From assembly GCF_964204865.1 (NCBI RefSeq), contig NC_135255.1, positions 3,782,001 through 3,846,000 on the forward strand: a stretch of DNA of 64,000 bases. Reading direction: 5' to 3'. The position numbers and the translations under genes were made by a program. The stretch is from Styela clava (Eukaryota; Chordata; Ascidiacea; Stolidobranchia; Styelidae). Below, in pieces: positions 11,483 through 25,100 of the stretch (positions are counted from its first letter, which is position 1; each line of letters opens with the position of its first letter). The notes beneath the pieces were generated by a model. It had not been told where the DNA came from, searched no databases, and saw nothing but the letters and a program-made list of their open reading frames with translations.

Positions 11483-14400
11483 CTATAATATTGTACAGCA
11501 TTTAGATTGGAGTTGCGTAACCTGGCCCCGGATGTCTGTAATATCTTGGCGCATACGATCACTTTCGCTCTTAAATGTTTGCGTCAAGTTTGCATCTCGA
11601 TCTGTCATTGTATCATCTATTGTCTTTTTTAGTGTTTCCTCGCATTCTTGAATTTTTTTCATATTTGAATGATCAAGTGTGTCTATTTTATCCATAAGTC
11701 GATTTTCTAAACTGTTTGTTCGCTCTTGTGTAGTTCGAACTATGTCATCGCATTGTTGTTGAGAGTCTTCCAAGCCGTGCCTGAATATATGAATCAACTT
11801 GTTAAGCCATTAAATCTAAAATCGAATAAGCAATGTTCATATCTACCCCATGTTACTGGTTATTCACTTCCTTCCACCGATACTTTGCTCTATATTGCTA
11901 AGCCGTGGCAATGCTTTAAAAGTTACATTGACCGCAATGAGATCTTACGCGAAAACATTTCACAAAGTTTTGTTCTTAACGTCAATTTTAGATTTATAGG
12001 CGTTTTCGCATTTACTGTCAAATAAGGATAGATACAATGGGATGCAAAAATACCACCATGTGTCGATGGACACCAAATACTGTACATGATTGAATGAACT
12101 TTCAAATAAATAAAGTCTTTGATCTCATGTCAAATCTTTTCTGTTTACATTTGAAATACCTAAAGCAGTGTTTATCAAACTGTGTGCCGCGGCACACTAG
12201 TGTGCCGTGAGAGATTCTCAGGTGTGCCGCAGAGCTTTTTGGAATTTTAGAAAATAAGCTTCTCATATTACACATAGGCATGCATGCAACGGGAAAAACT
12301 TGAGTGCGCATTATCCATTATTAGACTGATAACATCATTGCATTTGACTTGTCGTTGTAGTAAGGGTAATTGTCACGCTATAATTGTATTGTTATGTTAT
12401 AACGTATATTCAAACAAGACGTCCATGTTTAACCATGTTGACTTGCGCGCCTAGTTGGGCTAACAGGAAAGCAAGTTTGTACGAGTTTTGACTGTGCTAA
12501 ATTCATCGAAGTAATCTGGCCATTTGCATCTCCATATGGCTCTGTGAAAACGGTTTTTTTGCTCTGACTGAAATTAAAAGCAAAAAAGGGATCGATGGAA
12601 CCTCGTTTCAATTGTTTCTCAAAACAGGCACACACATCGAATCAACATTTGCAGAATAAAATTTGTTTAAAGCTAACTTTATTTTTTACAAGTGTGCCGC
12701 AAATTGTTTTTCATTTGCTCAGTGCGCCGCGAGCAAAAAAAGTTTGAGAACCACTGACCTAAAGTCTTGTCGGATATTTTCTTCGGCAGTTCGTACTCTC
12801 GTATCAGCTTCTCGTCGAAAATTTTCCTCCCACCGATGCTTCTCTTTGTCAATCCTCTGATCGACATCTTGTAGAATCTCACGTTGAACCTGCAAAATTG
12901 ACATATGTCCCAGGAAATGCTTAAACTCCACAAAATTTCCACTGCATATTCTACAATCAAAGTGATGACATTATTTTATTGTTTTGTTTATAAACTTTTT
13001 AATCAAACCAACGATTATTTTTTTAGATGAATTGTTTGCACGACAGTGTTAACTTTAATTAATTCCAGTCTGGAACATCAGCGCTATCTACAGACATCTT
13101 TGTTAAAATGACGACGACGATTGGCGCAATGTCGATCAATATATCATATAGCCAGTGGTGGGATTCAGTCGGTTCGCACCGGTTATATAGAACCGTCTCA
13201 CGGAATTTTAGAGATCAGCGAACCGGTTAGCATTACTGGTTACTGTCAATGACTTTATGTAACAGAACCAGGTGAAAAATATGACTTTTGTGATGAAACC
13301 GCTGACAAACCGATCCAACCACTGCATATAGCACGCTTCAACAGTAACGAGTCTCGTCAATGTAATTTTTTTAGTATAACGTTAAATTGAATATATATAT
13401 GAAATTGAGCAGATACGAGTTATTTATTCAGCATTTTGTTCGAAGATTGGTTGATTACTACAAAGATTCCCTGTGCCAATATATCCATTCCATATATCCA
13501 TTTTTTCAAAGTTCATTATAAATTTATTATTATTTTTAAATTGTTACAATCAGAACCGACTGCGATATATACACTAAATATACGGGACGCTGAAGCAAAT
13601 ATCATGTATCTCATTACTTTCCCCGCTCATGGTTATTTGTATACGGACAGCAAAAACAGCAGGCGCATAAATATTTCATTACATCTAACGAAGGTAACCC
13701 AAGTTTGCTGAACAATATTATATAATTCATTGCGGCATTAATTCATATTAAATTTATCTTAACTGCGATGTACATACGTTTTCGATACATTGAACCTGCG
13801 ATGCTTTAAAGCATTGAATATTTAATGAATTAATTGGCCGTTTCTCGATTGTCGATGAAGTAAATTTACCCGATTGATCTTAATACGGAACACAAAATAG
13901 TATCGGGCGTTGCCATAGACGCAGTGTTGTTTTCAGTCTTACGCCCACCGCAAAAACAAAGCGTCACCGCGGATCACGAAATGTACGGATGAATCGAAAT
14001 GAAAGAGTTGAAGAGCATCTAACATGATAAACGTTGTGGCATCATCTGTCCACAAATGTCATTGGTGAAAGTAATGATCGGTTGGAGTAATTTTGATCGT
14101 TAAATCGTGAAGCAAAAGCACTTGTCTTGGATTAACCTATAACTAACAACATTTTATCTTGATAAATGTAGGAGGCAAATGCGATTTATATATGGCACAT
14201 GCGACATAATATTTTTAAGTAAGAATGACTTATTTATGCGATTATGCGTAATCTAGCACCAAAATGTCGCTCCCGGCTAAAACTAGTATTTTCAAGTTGA
14301 ATAGAATTCGCGATTGATGTGTCATATTTCACAGTATATAAAAGCACGAAAACTAAATATATCTATCAAAACCATTAATCGCTTGAAAAATTTATGGTTT

Positions 14401-17400
14401 GTGATGCAATTCTTCAATTGATGAGCTCTTTTCAAATTTGTTTACGATATATTAGAATAACATAACAGTTGAATTGTCTTAAAAATAACCTTTTTTAGAG
14501 TTATATTCTTACCCTGCCCAGTTCCGATTTAAGAATTTTGTTGAAACTATCTTCAAATTCTTTTTGAACTTTTGCTACTCGGTTTTCAAAAGGTTCTCCG
14601 TTTGTCAAACGTTTTTCTAATTCTCGTGTGAGATTATCTTCCGTTTTTTCGAGGTCCACTTTTAATTCTCCTGAAAAATGAGTTTTTGTACGGTAGTTTG
14701 TAAAAATCAGTAATCTCTAGATCAAGCCGAAACACTACGTTATTTAGATGTTAATTGGAAAGCCCTCGCAAATAAGTAATGTTCTTTAAACAATTCTAAT
14801 ACATTATTTTACTTTCTTGTTGGGCATTGGTAGATTTTGTCTACTTTGATTGTAGTGGTATAGGGGATTGGTCGAACTATGTTTGGTTTTGTATGTCAAA
14901 TTGGTTATCTCGGGTACTATCCAATTATGACGGTGGACTTTGTTGATGTCACAAATATATTCTCGGGTTCAAGCCTTCATACCTGTGGAATAAATAGGGG
15001 ATGCAATGCAGACCCGGACATATTGGTGACCGGGCTTATCAAATCTAATTGATCGAAAATTTCAAAATAAATAAAAAAATATTCCAATTCTGATTTCAGA
15101 ATATAAATTATCTTCAACGCTATCTCGTACTTGTAATTGACTTTAAGTCGTGTTTAAATGGACGGCAGCCTTCATAAAATGGATCAATTTTGTGTGTTGT
15201 GAGTCGATAAATCAATATTATTTACAGCTCATTACACAGCGCAAAGTTGTTTCCTGGAGTAGTCTCATAAGTACTCGTCTGATGGTTAAATCCCTTAAAA
15301 TTAGGCGATTTTCCCTATAATTGCATGTACCACTCATCTAATTAGGTTAAGGATTATTTCTATCAGCTAAATGTATATTATATTTCGACCATAGATATTG
15401 CCATTACGCCACTGTAATATTGATCGCAAAATTTGGCTAACTTGAGGGAATAAAAACTATAAATCTCGGCACTCCAGAAATGTGTGTACCAATAAAGAGG
15501 TAATTAATTTTGATCTGATCTCAAGATAAAATAGCGTTTTTACTATTCTTATTAAAGTAATAAATTATCATGTTTGAAACTGATGTCAGCCTGTGATATA
15601 TTTGAAAAACGGTTTCAGATATTTTATCAAGTATAAGTATCGGAATAACGATCGGGATCGATATAGATTTTAGCGATATCGAGTTTGTATCAATGAAAAA
15701 TAAGTTACCGGTATATACGACAAAAAGATTGGAAAATCTATTTGTCGGTATTGAAAATAATATGTACAGCAAGAGCTAAAGTAAAAATAGTAGTAAAAAT
15801 GCTTTTTGCACTTCGCAAATTGCGTTTTTATCCTGCTCTTTCACAGAGCGCTCGTGTATCGATTTAAATTTCCTTTCTATTTTATTAGCGTCGTTTGATA
15901 ACTTAATTTCACGCTAATCTTACTACGTTTATCAAATAAAATATTCAAAGTAGTCCTCTGCGTTTAATTTAGCCGTTCCATGGCCGAGCAGTCCGATTTT
16001 AGAGATGGAAATCTTCGAGCGCCTTTGAGGCGCTTGCCCGTGACTTCCACACAAGTTAATGTACAAGCTAGCAACGTGACAAATTAGCAAGCATAAATTA
16101 AAAGCAAAAGTTAGTTTTTATGAGTGTGATTACATAGTTTTTTATGAGTTACTGCTTTGACCCAACTATGTTAAAATCAAAATGAATAGATTTCAAGAAC
16201 AAATCGCAATGCAATATATCGGGTTCGGTGGTGAGTTGGCTTGAATGTAACAAAAGATACAATTTATTATAAAAAAAACTAAACAGAACGTATATACTAA
16301 CCTTTTATTGAATGTCTTTCCTGATTTATTCTATCTTGAAGAACCAATAAGATGTCTTTTCTAGTATCGACTAATATGTTATCGAGTACCGCACGAATTT
16401 GCAATTTCAATTCTTCTTGTCTTCTCTGGGCAATCAGTGCTCTTTCTTCTTCATGTTGCTTCACTCTGGAACATATAAAAATTGAAACTTTTTTATTAAA
16501 GAGCAGACTCAATTTTTTTCGTAGAACCCGAAAAAAAATGCTTATAATCTCAAAACACCTGACCCAAATTCTTTGAGGTAGGCCACAAATTTTGAATAAT
16601 TCCATACATTGAAAAGCGATATACCTATTTGACAGAGCAATTTGTTCTACATTATATTTTTGCTAAACATTTTTTTTTACTTATTTTAAACTCAAGTCCA
16701 AACCCCAAAGGCCAGTCGACTGAGTGTAGAATGTTGTAAACGTATAAAATAAGCGATGGAAGCTTGCAATAACATGATCAAAATATTATTTCTAGTTTTA
16801 TAAGCCTTGAATTTCAATATAACCCTCCAGTTTTTCAGTTTGGGATACTCAATATTTGCAACTGAGAAATGCGCTCATTTATCATTCAAGTGTGGTCCTG
16901 TATCCTGATCAAATAATATCGACGAACTAACAAATAAGTAGGTGTTGATGGATCGGGTTATGCATGCGCGGGATGGATCAAAAGCTTCGGCTTGTTTCTA
17001 ATCAGAAACTATTATCTGAATTTGAAACAAATGCAACGTAAAATCATTTCTATCGTTTCAATCATGGCTTCAAACCCTCATCGAAGCATTTACCATCGAA
17101 TAATCTTCATAGAAAAGAGAGGGGGCGAAACATTCTGCACTAGATTAAATGTAATTGTGACCGATGGTGACTTTCTATTAACTTTCGACAGTAAAGTACA
17201 CAACAGAGTTAGGGAAAAATGGAGATTAATGCGCTATTAAATTTTTAAAACTAACTGAAGCATTGCCAAGTAAACAATACAAAAAGTTCTTATCGAGGTA
17301 TTTTATGCATGAAAATATTTTGAGCTTTAACGCATTAGAAACAAAAAAACTCACTGGCCAGAAAATCTAAATCGCAGGACTGCTGGGGTAGAATTTGAGA

Positions 17401-18456
17401 TTAAAATAGACAAACATGGGTTATACTCGAAGCATTACTTCAAATCATTAATTATTTACAATGGAGCTCACACAAGTAATTAATTAGATTATTTCAAATT
17501 TTGAACCTACTCAGCTATTCGTAATTTCAGATTTGGGCCAGCTTTTAGCTTTTCTGTTCTGGTTTTGTTCGGGTTTGGTATTCAATAAATAAACCCGCTT
17601 ATTTTTTACTGTTCTTACATTCGCTATGATTAATTTCCCATGTATATAATTTGTACATATTTAATACATACATAAATATATAATAAAAATCACCATGCTA
17701 CATTACATTTATCAATTGTACGACCGATTAAAATGAAACTATTTTAAACTTTTTTGCTTAAATTCTGTCCAAATAGGAGATTTTATTTTTACAATAATGC
17801 AACATACATGATCTTGTTTGATATAACATATTAATTGATATTGCATTTGATATCCATGCATTTACTAGGTTATATCAACTAATTACTTTAGCAAATTAGT
17901 ATTTATATTCGTAATATTATTTTTTAGTTTTAGTACAATTTCCAATAATTTGCATTCATAATAGGTTACGCTTACATCAAAGAAACCCAAACAAGAAAAT
18001 AAATTAGTTTTAACGTAACTCATTCATTTGTATTGATCGACCACCCTTAACACATAATTATAATATTTAACGGGTTTGCAGAAAATAATTGTTTGTAGCA
18101 GAAATTATTTTAGTCCTTTGCTTAGGTTTTCCATACCTTGTTTCTCGTACTTTTCTTCGTTGTTCTTCAGCTGCCTTTTTCATCGTTGAAAACCTATTTG
18201 GTGATTTGGATTCTTCAATCAAATCTCCAGATAATTGTGCACTCAGGCCATTTACTGGAGTTTCACCCCTGGATCTTCGGGCCGGGGTACCCTCTGGAGC
18301 TCCTCTTCCGGTGCGAGACCTCGCCGAATTTTGAGAACCGAATCCATCCATATTTGTTGAAGGTTCTTTGTGATCCTTGACTGTTCCTTCAGACGGAGGG
18401 AACTTCATAAGTAACTTATTGTGTTTTTGCAATTTTTTGGCATTCAGAACAAGCAC
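11483..18456 (-). CDS. Coiled-coil protein with C-terminal CaaX box (5 exons)
   Basis: Exons in transcript order: 18456-18137, 16465-16302, 14670-14513, 12889-12759, 11780-11483 (stop 11485-11483). All four junctions have GT-AG borders and matching phases (2,1,0,2). The first ATG at 18456 gives 356 residues; ATG at 18351 (MDGFGSQNSARSRTGRG) has the best context (A at -3, G at +4) and gives 321. The N-terminus is a Ser/Arg/Gly-rich disordered head. The remainder is almost continuous charged coiled coil (EEERALIAQRRQEELKLQ; KEKHRWEENFRREADTRVR). The last residues are SKCCTIL, whose final four, CTIL, form a CaaX motif of the geranylgeranyl type; the extra Cys could be acylated. A minus-strand AATAAA lies at 11256-11251. 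Head-plus-rod layout and size recall SF-assemblin/giardin-like proteins, but this is only a resemblance. Function unknown; a membrane-attached rod is inferred. Confidence 0.72.
12166..12756. mobile_element. Non-autonomous hAT-type element, 591 bp, abutting a splice donor
   Basis: The left end reads cagtgtttatcaaactgtg, followed by gtgccgcggcacactagtgt. The right end is agtttgagaaccactg. These are imperfect terminal inverted repeats of a common hAT-type family. Perfect 8-bp duplications ACCTAAAG flank it (12158-12165, 12757-12764). No transposase frame is intact. It lies in the last intron of the minus-strand coiled-coil gene, its right end two bases from the exon border at 12759. Confidence 0.85.
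13153..13324. mobile_element. Non-autonomous hAT-type element, 172 bp
   Basis: The ends are cagtggtgggattcagtcgg and accgatccaaccactg. The flanking duplication CATATAGC is perfect (13145-13152, 13325-13332). It is too short to encode a protein and sits in the third intron of the minus-strand coiled-coil gene. Confidence 0.85.
16466..18136 (-). other. First intron of the coiled-coil gene
   Basis: The donor is CAAG|GTATGG at 18137/18136 and the acceptor is before 16465. The interior is AT-rich. An 82-codon plus-strand frame at 16992-17240 has no domain or splice support. Nothing else recognised. Confidence 0.5.
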
Positions 18457-21400
18457 CGTATTGATTTTTTATAATTATGCTTATATCTATGAAAAACAAT
18501 ATTGATTAATATTTATTATGCTACAGTAACATCGAGCTTTTTGCAGTTTGCTTCAATTTTCAAGCTGATATACATTAATATGTATATGTGCGTTACTATT
18601 TTCAATCTTAGAATCTTATTGTAACAAATATATATTACCATCACAAGAAGCCAATGTTTTGTAAATTAAGCGATAAAACGCATTTCCCAAGACCTTACAA
18701 TTTTTCATTTACACGAATTAACTTGCTAATGTTACGCATTGCTACACATCGCTCCCCATTAATTTGGTATCTTTCTCTTTCGCTTGAATCAATATTGTGA
18801 TGGTGTGGTCTCACATAATTTTAAAAGTATTTTCAAAGACTCGGGCATGATACTTAACGAAGTTAATCAATATATAGAGCCACGGCATGCATCCTAGCAG
18901 CGCATCTCCTCATTATATTACCTAATAATATGCTAAGACATTATATATAATCGGGTATGCATGGCCGCACATGATTTAGTAATAAAGATTGCGTTAAAGT
19001 GGCCCCCTAACTAGCGCGATCTGTAGAAAGCATCTTTTGAACGGAAATGAATTAATTCTTGTATCAAACCATTTACAACAATTCTATTTTTATTCACCTA
19101 AAGAGTGGAGGTAATTAAGCTAACTTTTCACCACCTTGGTACCGATATTGCGTGGTAAAATATATCCATAATGCGTGAAAAGTAATTTACTCGCGTCACA
19201 ATTTTTAGACAAAATAAAAAAAAATCGAAGAAAAATTATTCAACAGTATATTATTACCAACTTGATACCAACCAAATTGGTTGGTTTTGCCACTCACCAG
19301 TCTCGATCACAGTAAACCTCACAACAGTAAACTCTTATTGTCAACCTACACGAATGGATGAAGGACAGGCCGACTACATTTCCTTCTTCGCCATACGCTC
19401 CTCACTTCATATGATATTGTTCGCTAAACATGAAGCTTCTTGCACACTGTAAATTATTTATGACGTCAAAATGTACTTTATTGTTTTACGTCACAATTGA
19501 TCAAACTTTAATAAAACGAAGAACTAAAAAATGACAAATTGAAAACTTTTTGGTGATTCATATTAAGCGATCAGGGACTTCCAAGAGATATTTGCCCATG
19601 TTCGCACTGACCCTCACGATCTATCACTAACGATGAAGCGTGAATCAATATTACCGCATCATATAGATTGTTTGTCATGAACACACAGGCGTATTTTTAG
19701 TCCCGAAAGCGTTCCGTGGATGTAGCATATGTTCATTTTATTTCATCTGCCATTGTAAACTTTGTACGTATTTTTGTCTTCATGGTTCCTAGGATAGAAC
19801 AATCTTGGTCTTTGTATAACAGACACGACTCATGAATGATCCCATATAAATTTGGAAACTTCAAATAATTAACGAAAATGAACTCTCATTGACTTAAATA
19901 CACGCCAAAAAAACTTTCAGACAGTCGAAAATTAATCGGTGAATGTAAATAGAATCGTCTCTGATTTCAATGCATATGGAGAATTAGATCCTGAACATAT
20001 ATCAGCAATGTCTGCCGTATAGCTTTACATTAGCATCGTAATAACGACGAAAAATCGATTGTTTTGGAATCTACTTTGCATGCAACAATGATACTTTACG
20101 AAAACTCACTCAACTTGTATTACAAATTTAGGAATATCTCTTATACAGATCCATGCATGTCAAAGTAAGGAAATTTGCCAAAAAAAAATTCATTATGTAT
20201 TCAAGTTTATCGGTAATTGCTCATAAAGTCTTATTTGCATTCCATGATCCTGTTGGTTCATCGGTCGCTTCTTCATTCCGCCCACTCCCCTAATGAGAAA
20301 AATTCATAAACAATATTTATATGTACTTGTTTTTATTTTGTCTGCTCCCACATTAATCACCCATCCCGTCAAAAATATTTACATAATTGTACGTAACGAC
20401 CATCAATGTGCAGCTCACCAATGAATCATTTCCGAAAATGTTACATTTTCTTTAGCCATAATTAAAAACACTTGTTTCCATGAAAATGTTCAGCAACATT
20501 GTTCAGTTTTAGCTCATTTTGATTAATGATAAACTAAAACTAGTCTACTATTGTATACACATTTTAATTCAACCATGAAATTACCGTGAAAAGTCAGTAA
20601 ATCATATGTTTTTTTCAAACTATCCCTTCTTGGCGATATACAACTAATAAATGACGACCGTGTATTCAGCAATGCCACAAAACATTTCCTACTTAATGTT
20701 GCAAGTGAGCTGCGGCTAAATTTCTTCTATGTATTCTTCATGAAGAGTAGAAGATTGCCAATTTCATTGAGAAATTCATCCACTTATTTCATTGACAATT
20801 CTGAATCCATTTAAATTAAACTATGCGTCATATTTACAGGAGCGACTGCTTTGTATTAGCATTCAAAAACATAAAAAACAAAACAGCTGTAATTGAAATA
20901 TTATCTTTGATCGTGGCTTTCAACTTGTATTTCGTTCAGTCATATACAGTATTTTAAAACTATTGTGCAAGTTTTGGTTTAAACGAGTACCCCCTGTTAT
21001 ATTATAGCGGCTTTTGGAATCGTTTTCCGCATCCCAATTAAACTAAAATGCCAGTCATATTTGTTGTCATCGGCAAAACGACATTTCCTTGTGTCATTTC
21101 AGATATTTTGCTAAATCTGAAACAATATAAAAATGCAGTTAAACGACAAACTTTATTATTTTCCAGGAATTTGTTTTTCATTGACAGACCATACATGGCC
21201 TTGTCTTCTATGCCTATGTTTAGTATTTGTTATCATATACGATCTATGCAATATCATATTTTATACTCAATCCCGTTTAAATCTAACATAGCATTAGCCT
21301 ACGGCGACATAAACATATGACAGTCTTCCTAGTATGTATGTATCAGATTTAACAGACTTTGTACGTTTTTCATATTCTTATTTAATTTTTTAATCCACTC

Positions 21401-21747
21401 TCATGAAAAAGACTCATTTCGAAATTCTTCTTAAAAGAATCGTTTTAATCGGCACCGAATACCTACAGTGTGAGGTAAATTTTGTAATGCAGGGGTTAAA
21501 GGATGCTAATGAATACAAAATGTCAGGATAGATGTAAAATCTTCTAACAGCGATCTAACCTATCATGTGAATTTGTAGTTAGTGTGGTTAAAATACCTTC
21601 ATGATGACTTATGATTCATAACACAAAAGATTGGGATATATCATCTGTATGATAAGAAATAGGGAGCCGTAGGCAAAGACGAATTCAAATAAAACCAAAA
21701 AGACGCATTTATATCGTATGACAGGATTTCGTGACACTTTTTTCTTG
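18457..21747. other. Intergenic region between divergent genes
   Basis: The coiled-coil gene leads leftward and the giant matrix gene rightward, so both promoters should lie in this 3.3 kb. No supportable exon, RNA gene or mobile element was found. A short inverted repeat (ccaaccaa-a-ttggttgg) is at 19268-19284. 5' non-coding exons of either gene could be hidden here. Confidence 0.45.
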
Positions 21748-21754
21748 TATAAAT
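21748..21754 (+). promoter_or_regulatory. Possible TATA box of the giant gene
   Basis: TATAAAT lies 135 bases upstream of the chosen ATG (21883), compatible with a 5' UTR of about 100 bases. In AT-rich DNA such matches occur by chance, so this is weak. Confidence 0.25.
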
Positions 21755-21882
21755 CCTAGCATAAAACCTCGAAATCTCATTGCGATGTTTTTAGATGTAT
21801 AACCTTTTCTGTAGAAAGTGAATTAAATTTTTTGTGCAAACGTAAAATACTCCGACCCTCACAGCCACCCGGGGCTGTTTTA

Positions 21883-22189
21883 ATGAAGATGACGTTTACT
21901 GGTGGAGGTATGCTATACCTGCTGTTCCTCATAGCATCATGCAATGCAGGAGATACCAATGGGGATTCAGTCGTCTCAAGTATTTCATCAATAGTTGAAA
22001 TTACCACAAACGATGATTCAACGAGAGAATATATTTTCATGGATAATTTTGACTTACCGGATATTGGAACACCCAAAATACAAATGCTAAAAGAGCGATT
22101 CGCGGAGTTGGCGCAGGGCGGACACCTGTCTGATTTATTGGGCGAGATGAAAGAAAGTGAATCAGGAAAAACTCGCCATCGACGTCAAG
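21883..22189 (+). CDS. Giant gene exon 1: signal peptide, acidic propeptide, furin-like site
   Basis: The start is ATG 21883 (MKMTFTGGG) or ATG 21889, which has A at -3. A hydrophobic core (MLYLLFLIASCNA) forms a signal peptide, probably cut after CNA. An acidic, Ser/Thr-rich stretch follows and the exon ends with KTRHRRQ, a proprotein-convertase type RxRR site at the exon border. The donor is CAAG|GTATGC, phase 1. The next intron (22190-24641, 2.45 kb) holds no recognised feature apart from short TA runs. Confidence 0.75.
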
Positions 22190-25100
22190 GTATGCTTTGG
22201 GAATCTGTAAAATCCATAAAACTTAACAAAACCATACTTGATTGGTAGTGTATTTAGCTGTATATATCGCAGACCAATATGCCTTCGACGGAGGAGGATA
22301 TTCACATCGCGTCAGGGACCATATAACCCTCCTTTTAACTATGATTCGGGGTTATAATGGCATATAACCTACCACTTTGCTCAAAATAAGTCCCAAATAA
22401 GAAGCCACCAGTGCACCGAAGCCGGCATATTTTGTGGAGGGATTCATTGTTATTGGCTGGTACATTCCCCAATTTGCATATAAACCTTTTGTGTGACCCA
22501 AACGATAATTTTAAAACTTGTAGATTTGTGATTGCCAGAACTCAAATCAGTATATTACGCTTTTGTGTATTAATACAAAAACAATTGACTGAAAGAACGA
22601 ACGCAAATCCACAAATTATGAGGATTACTTAATCTACTTATTAGTTAATGAGATTAAAAACAACGCAGGTGGTGTCGGTATGCAACACAAAAGTTGGTTT
22701 TAAAAATACTCAGTAAAAAATACAAATACTCAATATGCAATTAGAACATATAATTATTTTTTCATTATGTAAATTGTAAGCGTTTCGAAAATCAAGGCAA
22801 AAATTGCTTGAATGTTTTCACACAACCCGCTAAAGTAATTAGGGCGTGGCAATGAATAAAAAAATAGTAAGATTACAAGTTCGTTTGGCCCTAAATGAGA
22901 CATTTCGTTGTATAGATAGATCATATATATTGTTTCCCGTTGTTTATGAATTTGGAAGAAGGAACGAAACTTAATATGATTTTGTGATTACACGATTTTT
23001 ATCTAACATTAATTCTAGTTCTTCATTCGGCAATGCCAACTAAAGTCGTGTCACTAGGTCACTTGTTATGTCCACTAAAGCCACTAGACTGTAGATAAAA
23101 TCTAAATATCAGTTAAATCTAATACTACGTGAGTAAGCGAGACCAATTGGTTTTCTAGAATTCTCTCGCGATTACTTTAAATGAACGTGTCGCAATTTGT
23201 TACGCAATATAATAAACGACACCGCAACGGGAAATATATGTTGTGTTACCGATTTATGATATTCAAAAGTTACATATATATGTCAACAATTTATTAGGTA
23301 AACAAAACAGCAAGGCACAAATATATGGAAAAAAGTTGACGCAATTACTATTGGACATACATTACGTAGTTATACGTAAGAGAATAAATCAATCAGCGGA
23401 ATATCCATGTGGCAGCGAAATCTCGAAATAATAAAAAATTGGGGTCCAGGTAGTCCAAGGAAAATTTGGAAAAAAAAGATATACTATTATTTTATGATTT
23501 ACTCTTGTTCAAGTACTGACAAATTGAAAGCGATTCGGTTAATAGATAAAGAGGAAGCTAATTTTTTTGTTATTTTATTTAGCAAACCAAGGCCAACAGC
23601 CGATACACACTATTTAGGTTATCTTCCACAGAGGTGGCTGATGTGACACAAATAATCGCATAACACTTTTCATCAATACTGTGTATCACTAATCAAGAGC
23701 ATTACGGGCTGTCTAGCACTAAAAGTTATTATTATTCCAAGAACCAACCTCACTTATTACATAAATGAAAGAGACATTTCAAACCTTCTGGGTGTGTCTC
23801 ACGATTACAAATCATTACTTTAATGTTTCGATCGGTAATAATCTATTCTAGGTCATGAGGGTTTATTTTGTCCATTTTTTCGATGCTCTCATATGTTGAT
23901 GCATGCAAGCGTATTGTCGAAATATCCATTGCATTTTTAAGTGCAGTTTGATAAGACTGGCTTTGAAGCTATTGAAGGAACAAATTATTATATTTGGCAT
24001 AATGCGAAAGAATTTTATACGCAAGTTTCTGGCGCTGTTTTTGATGGTTGCAGATTTTACATTCCGAAAAATTTATCTTTCTATAAAAGTTTATATAGTG
24101 TTACTATCTGATAAATACAATTTTAGGAATGATCTTGATATTGACTAAGCGTTTCATAATATCAAATAAATTAGCTGGCATAGAACTCAATATTACTCTA
24201 ACCGCGTATATATATATATATGGTTGATTTAGCCGAATACCTGCGTACGACTAGGCCAAAATGTATAGTTCAAATCTGAATAACGTGGATTTGTACTGGG
24301 AGATTAAGTATTAAATGTACCGTACTCGTCATTTTTGATTTATTTCGCTGAGATATCTTTTGCAGAAACTGCGTTGATATATATATATACTATTTGCCCG
24401 GAGCGTTTAATACTAGTCCTATACAAAGGTGAGACATTACAAGTTTACCTATAAATCAAACATACACCTTTATCACCGCCTTGATCCGATTTTAATTTGT
24501 TTATAGTTTTAAGTGCTCTTTTGGCGGTTCTACTTAAACGATAAACTCCACGACAGCGCCACTGAGTAAATTTAACTTGGTTTAAAATTTTGTAAGTAAA
24601 ATATAATCGAAATGTTCGTGTATATATTGATTTGTACACAGTATCCAGCAATCGTGCCCCGGCATTTGAACGTCCATTTTCTGTTCATCTGAAAATCGGC
24701 GAGATTGGATCTGCTCAGCTGGTTGCAACGGATCCTGATGGAGACGAGCTGGTGTATTCTTTAACAAAGAAATCATCAATTGGTTCGGTAACATCAGGTT
24801 TGTAAATTTAGCTTATTATTATCACAAATATTTCGGTATCTGTTGGATTCGATTAATTACATAAATTTTATATTCAGACGGAAAGTTCACCACATACAAT
24901 CCTTTGGAAGGCAATCTTGTTGACTACTTGAAAAGTTTACTCCGACTTGAATTCAAGGTAGAGGATGGTAAAGACGGTTTCGATTACCTGTTCCCTGAAT
25001 GGAATTTATGTGGTTGCCAAAACAACGGATCTTGTAACTCAGACGTGATTTACAGCAAAAATGACAGAATACACGTGAGTATTCATTATTATTTTTGAAT

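Noticed and set aside
18089-18380. Two overlapping plus-strand frames of about 80 codons
   Set aside because: Antisense to exon 1 of the coiled-coil gene, which continues in phase into four further coiled-coil exons.
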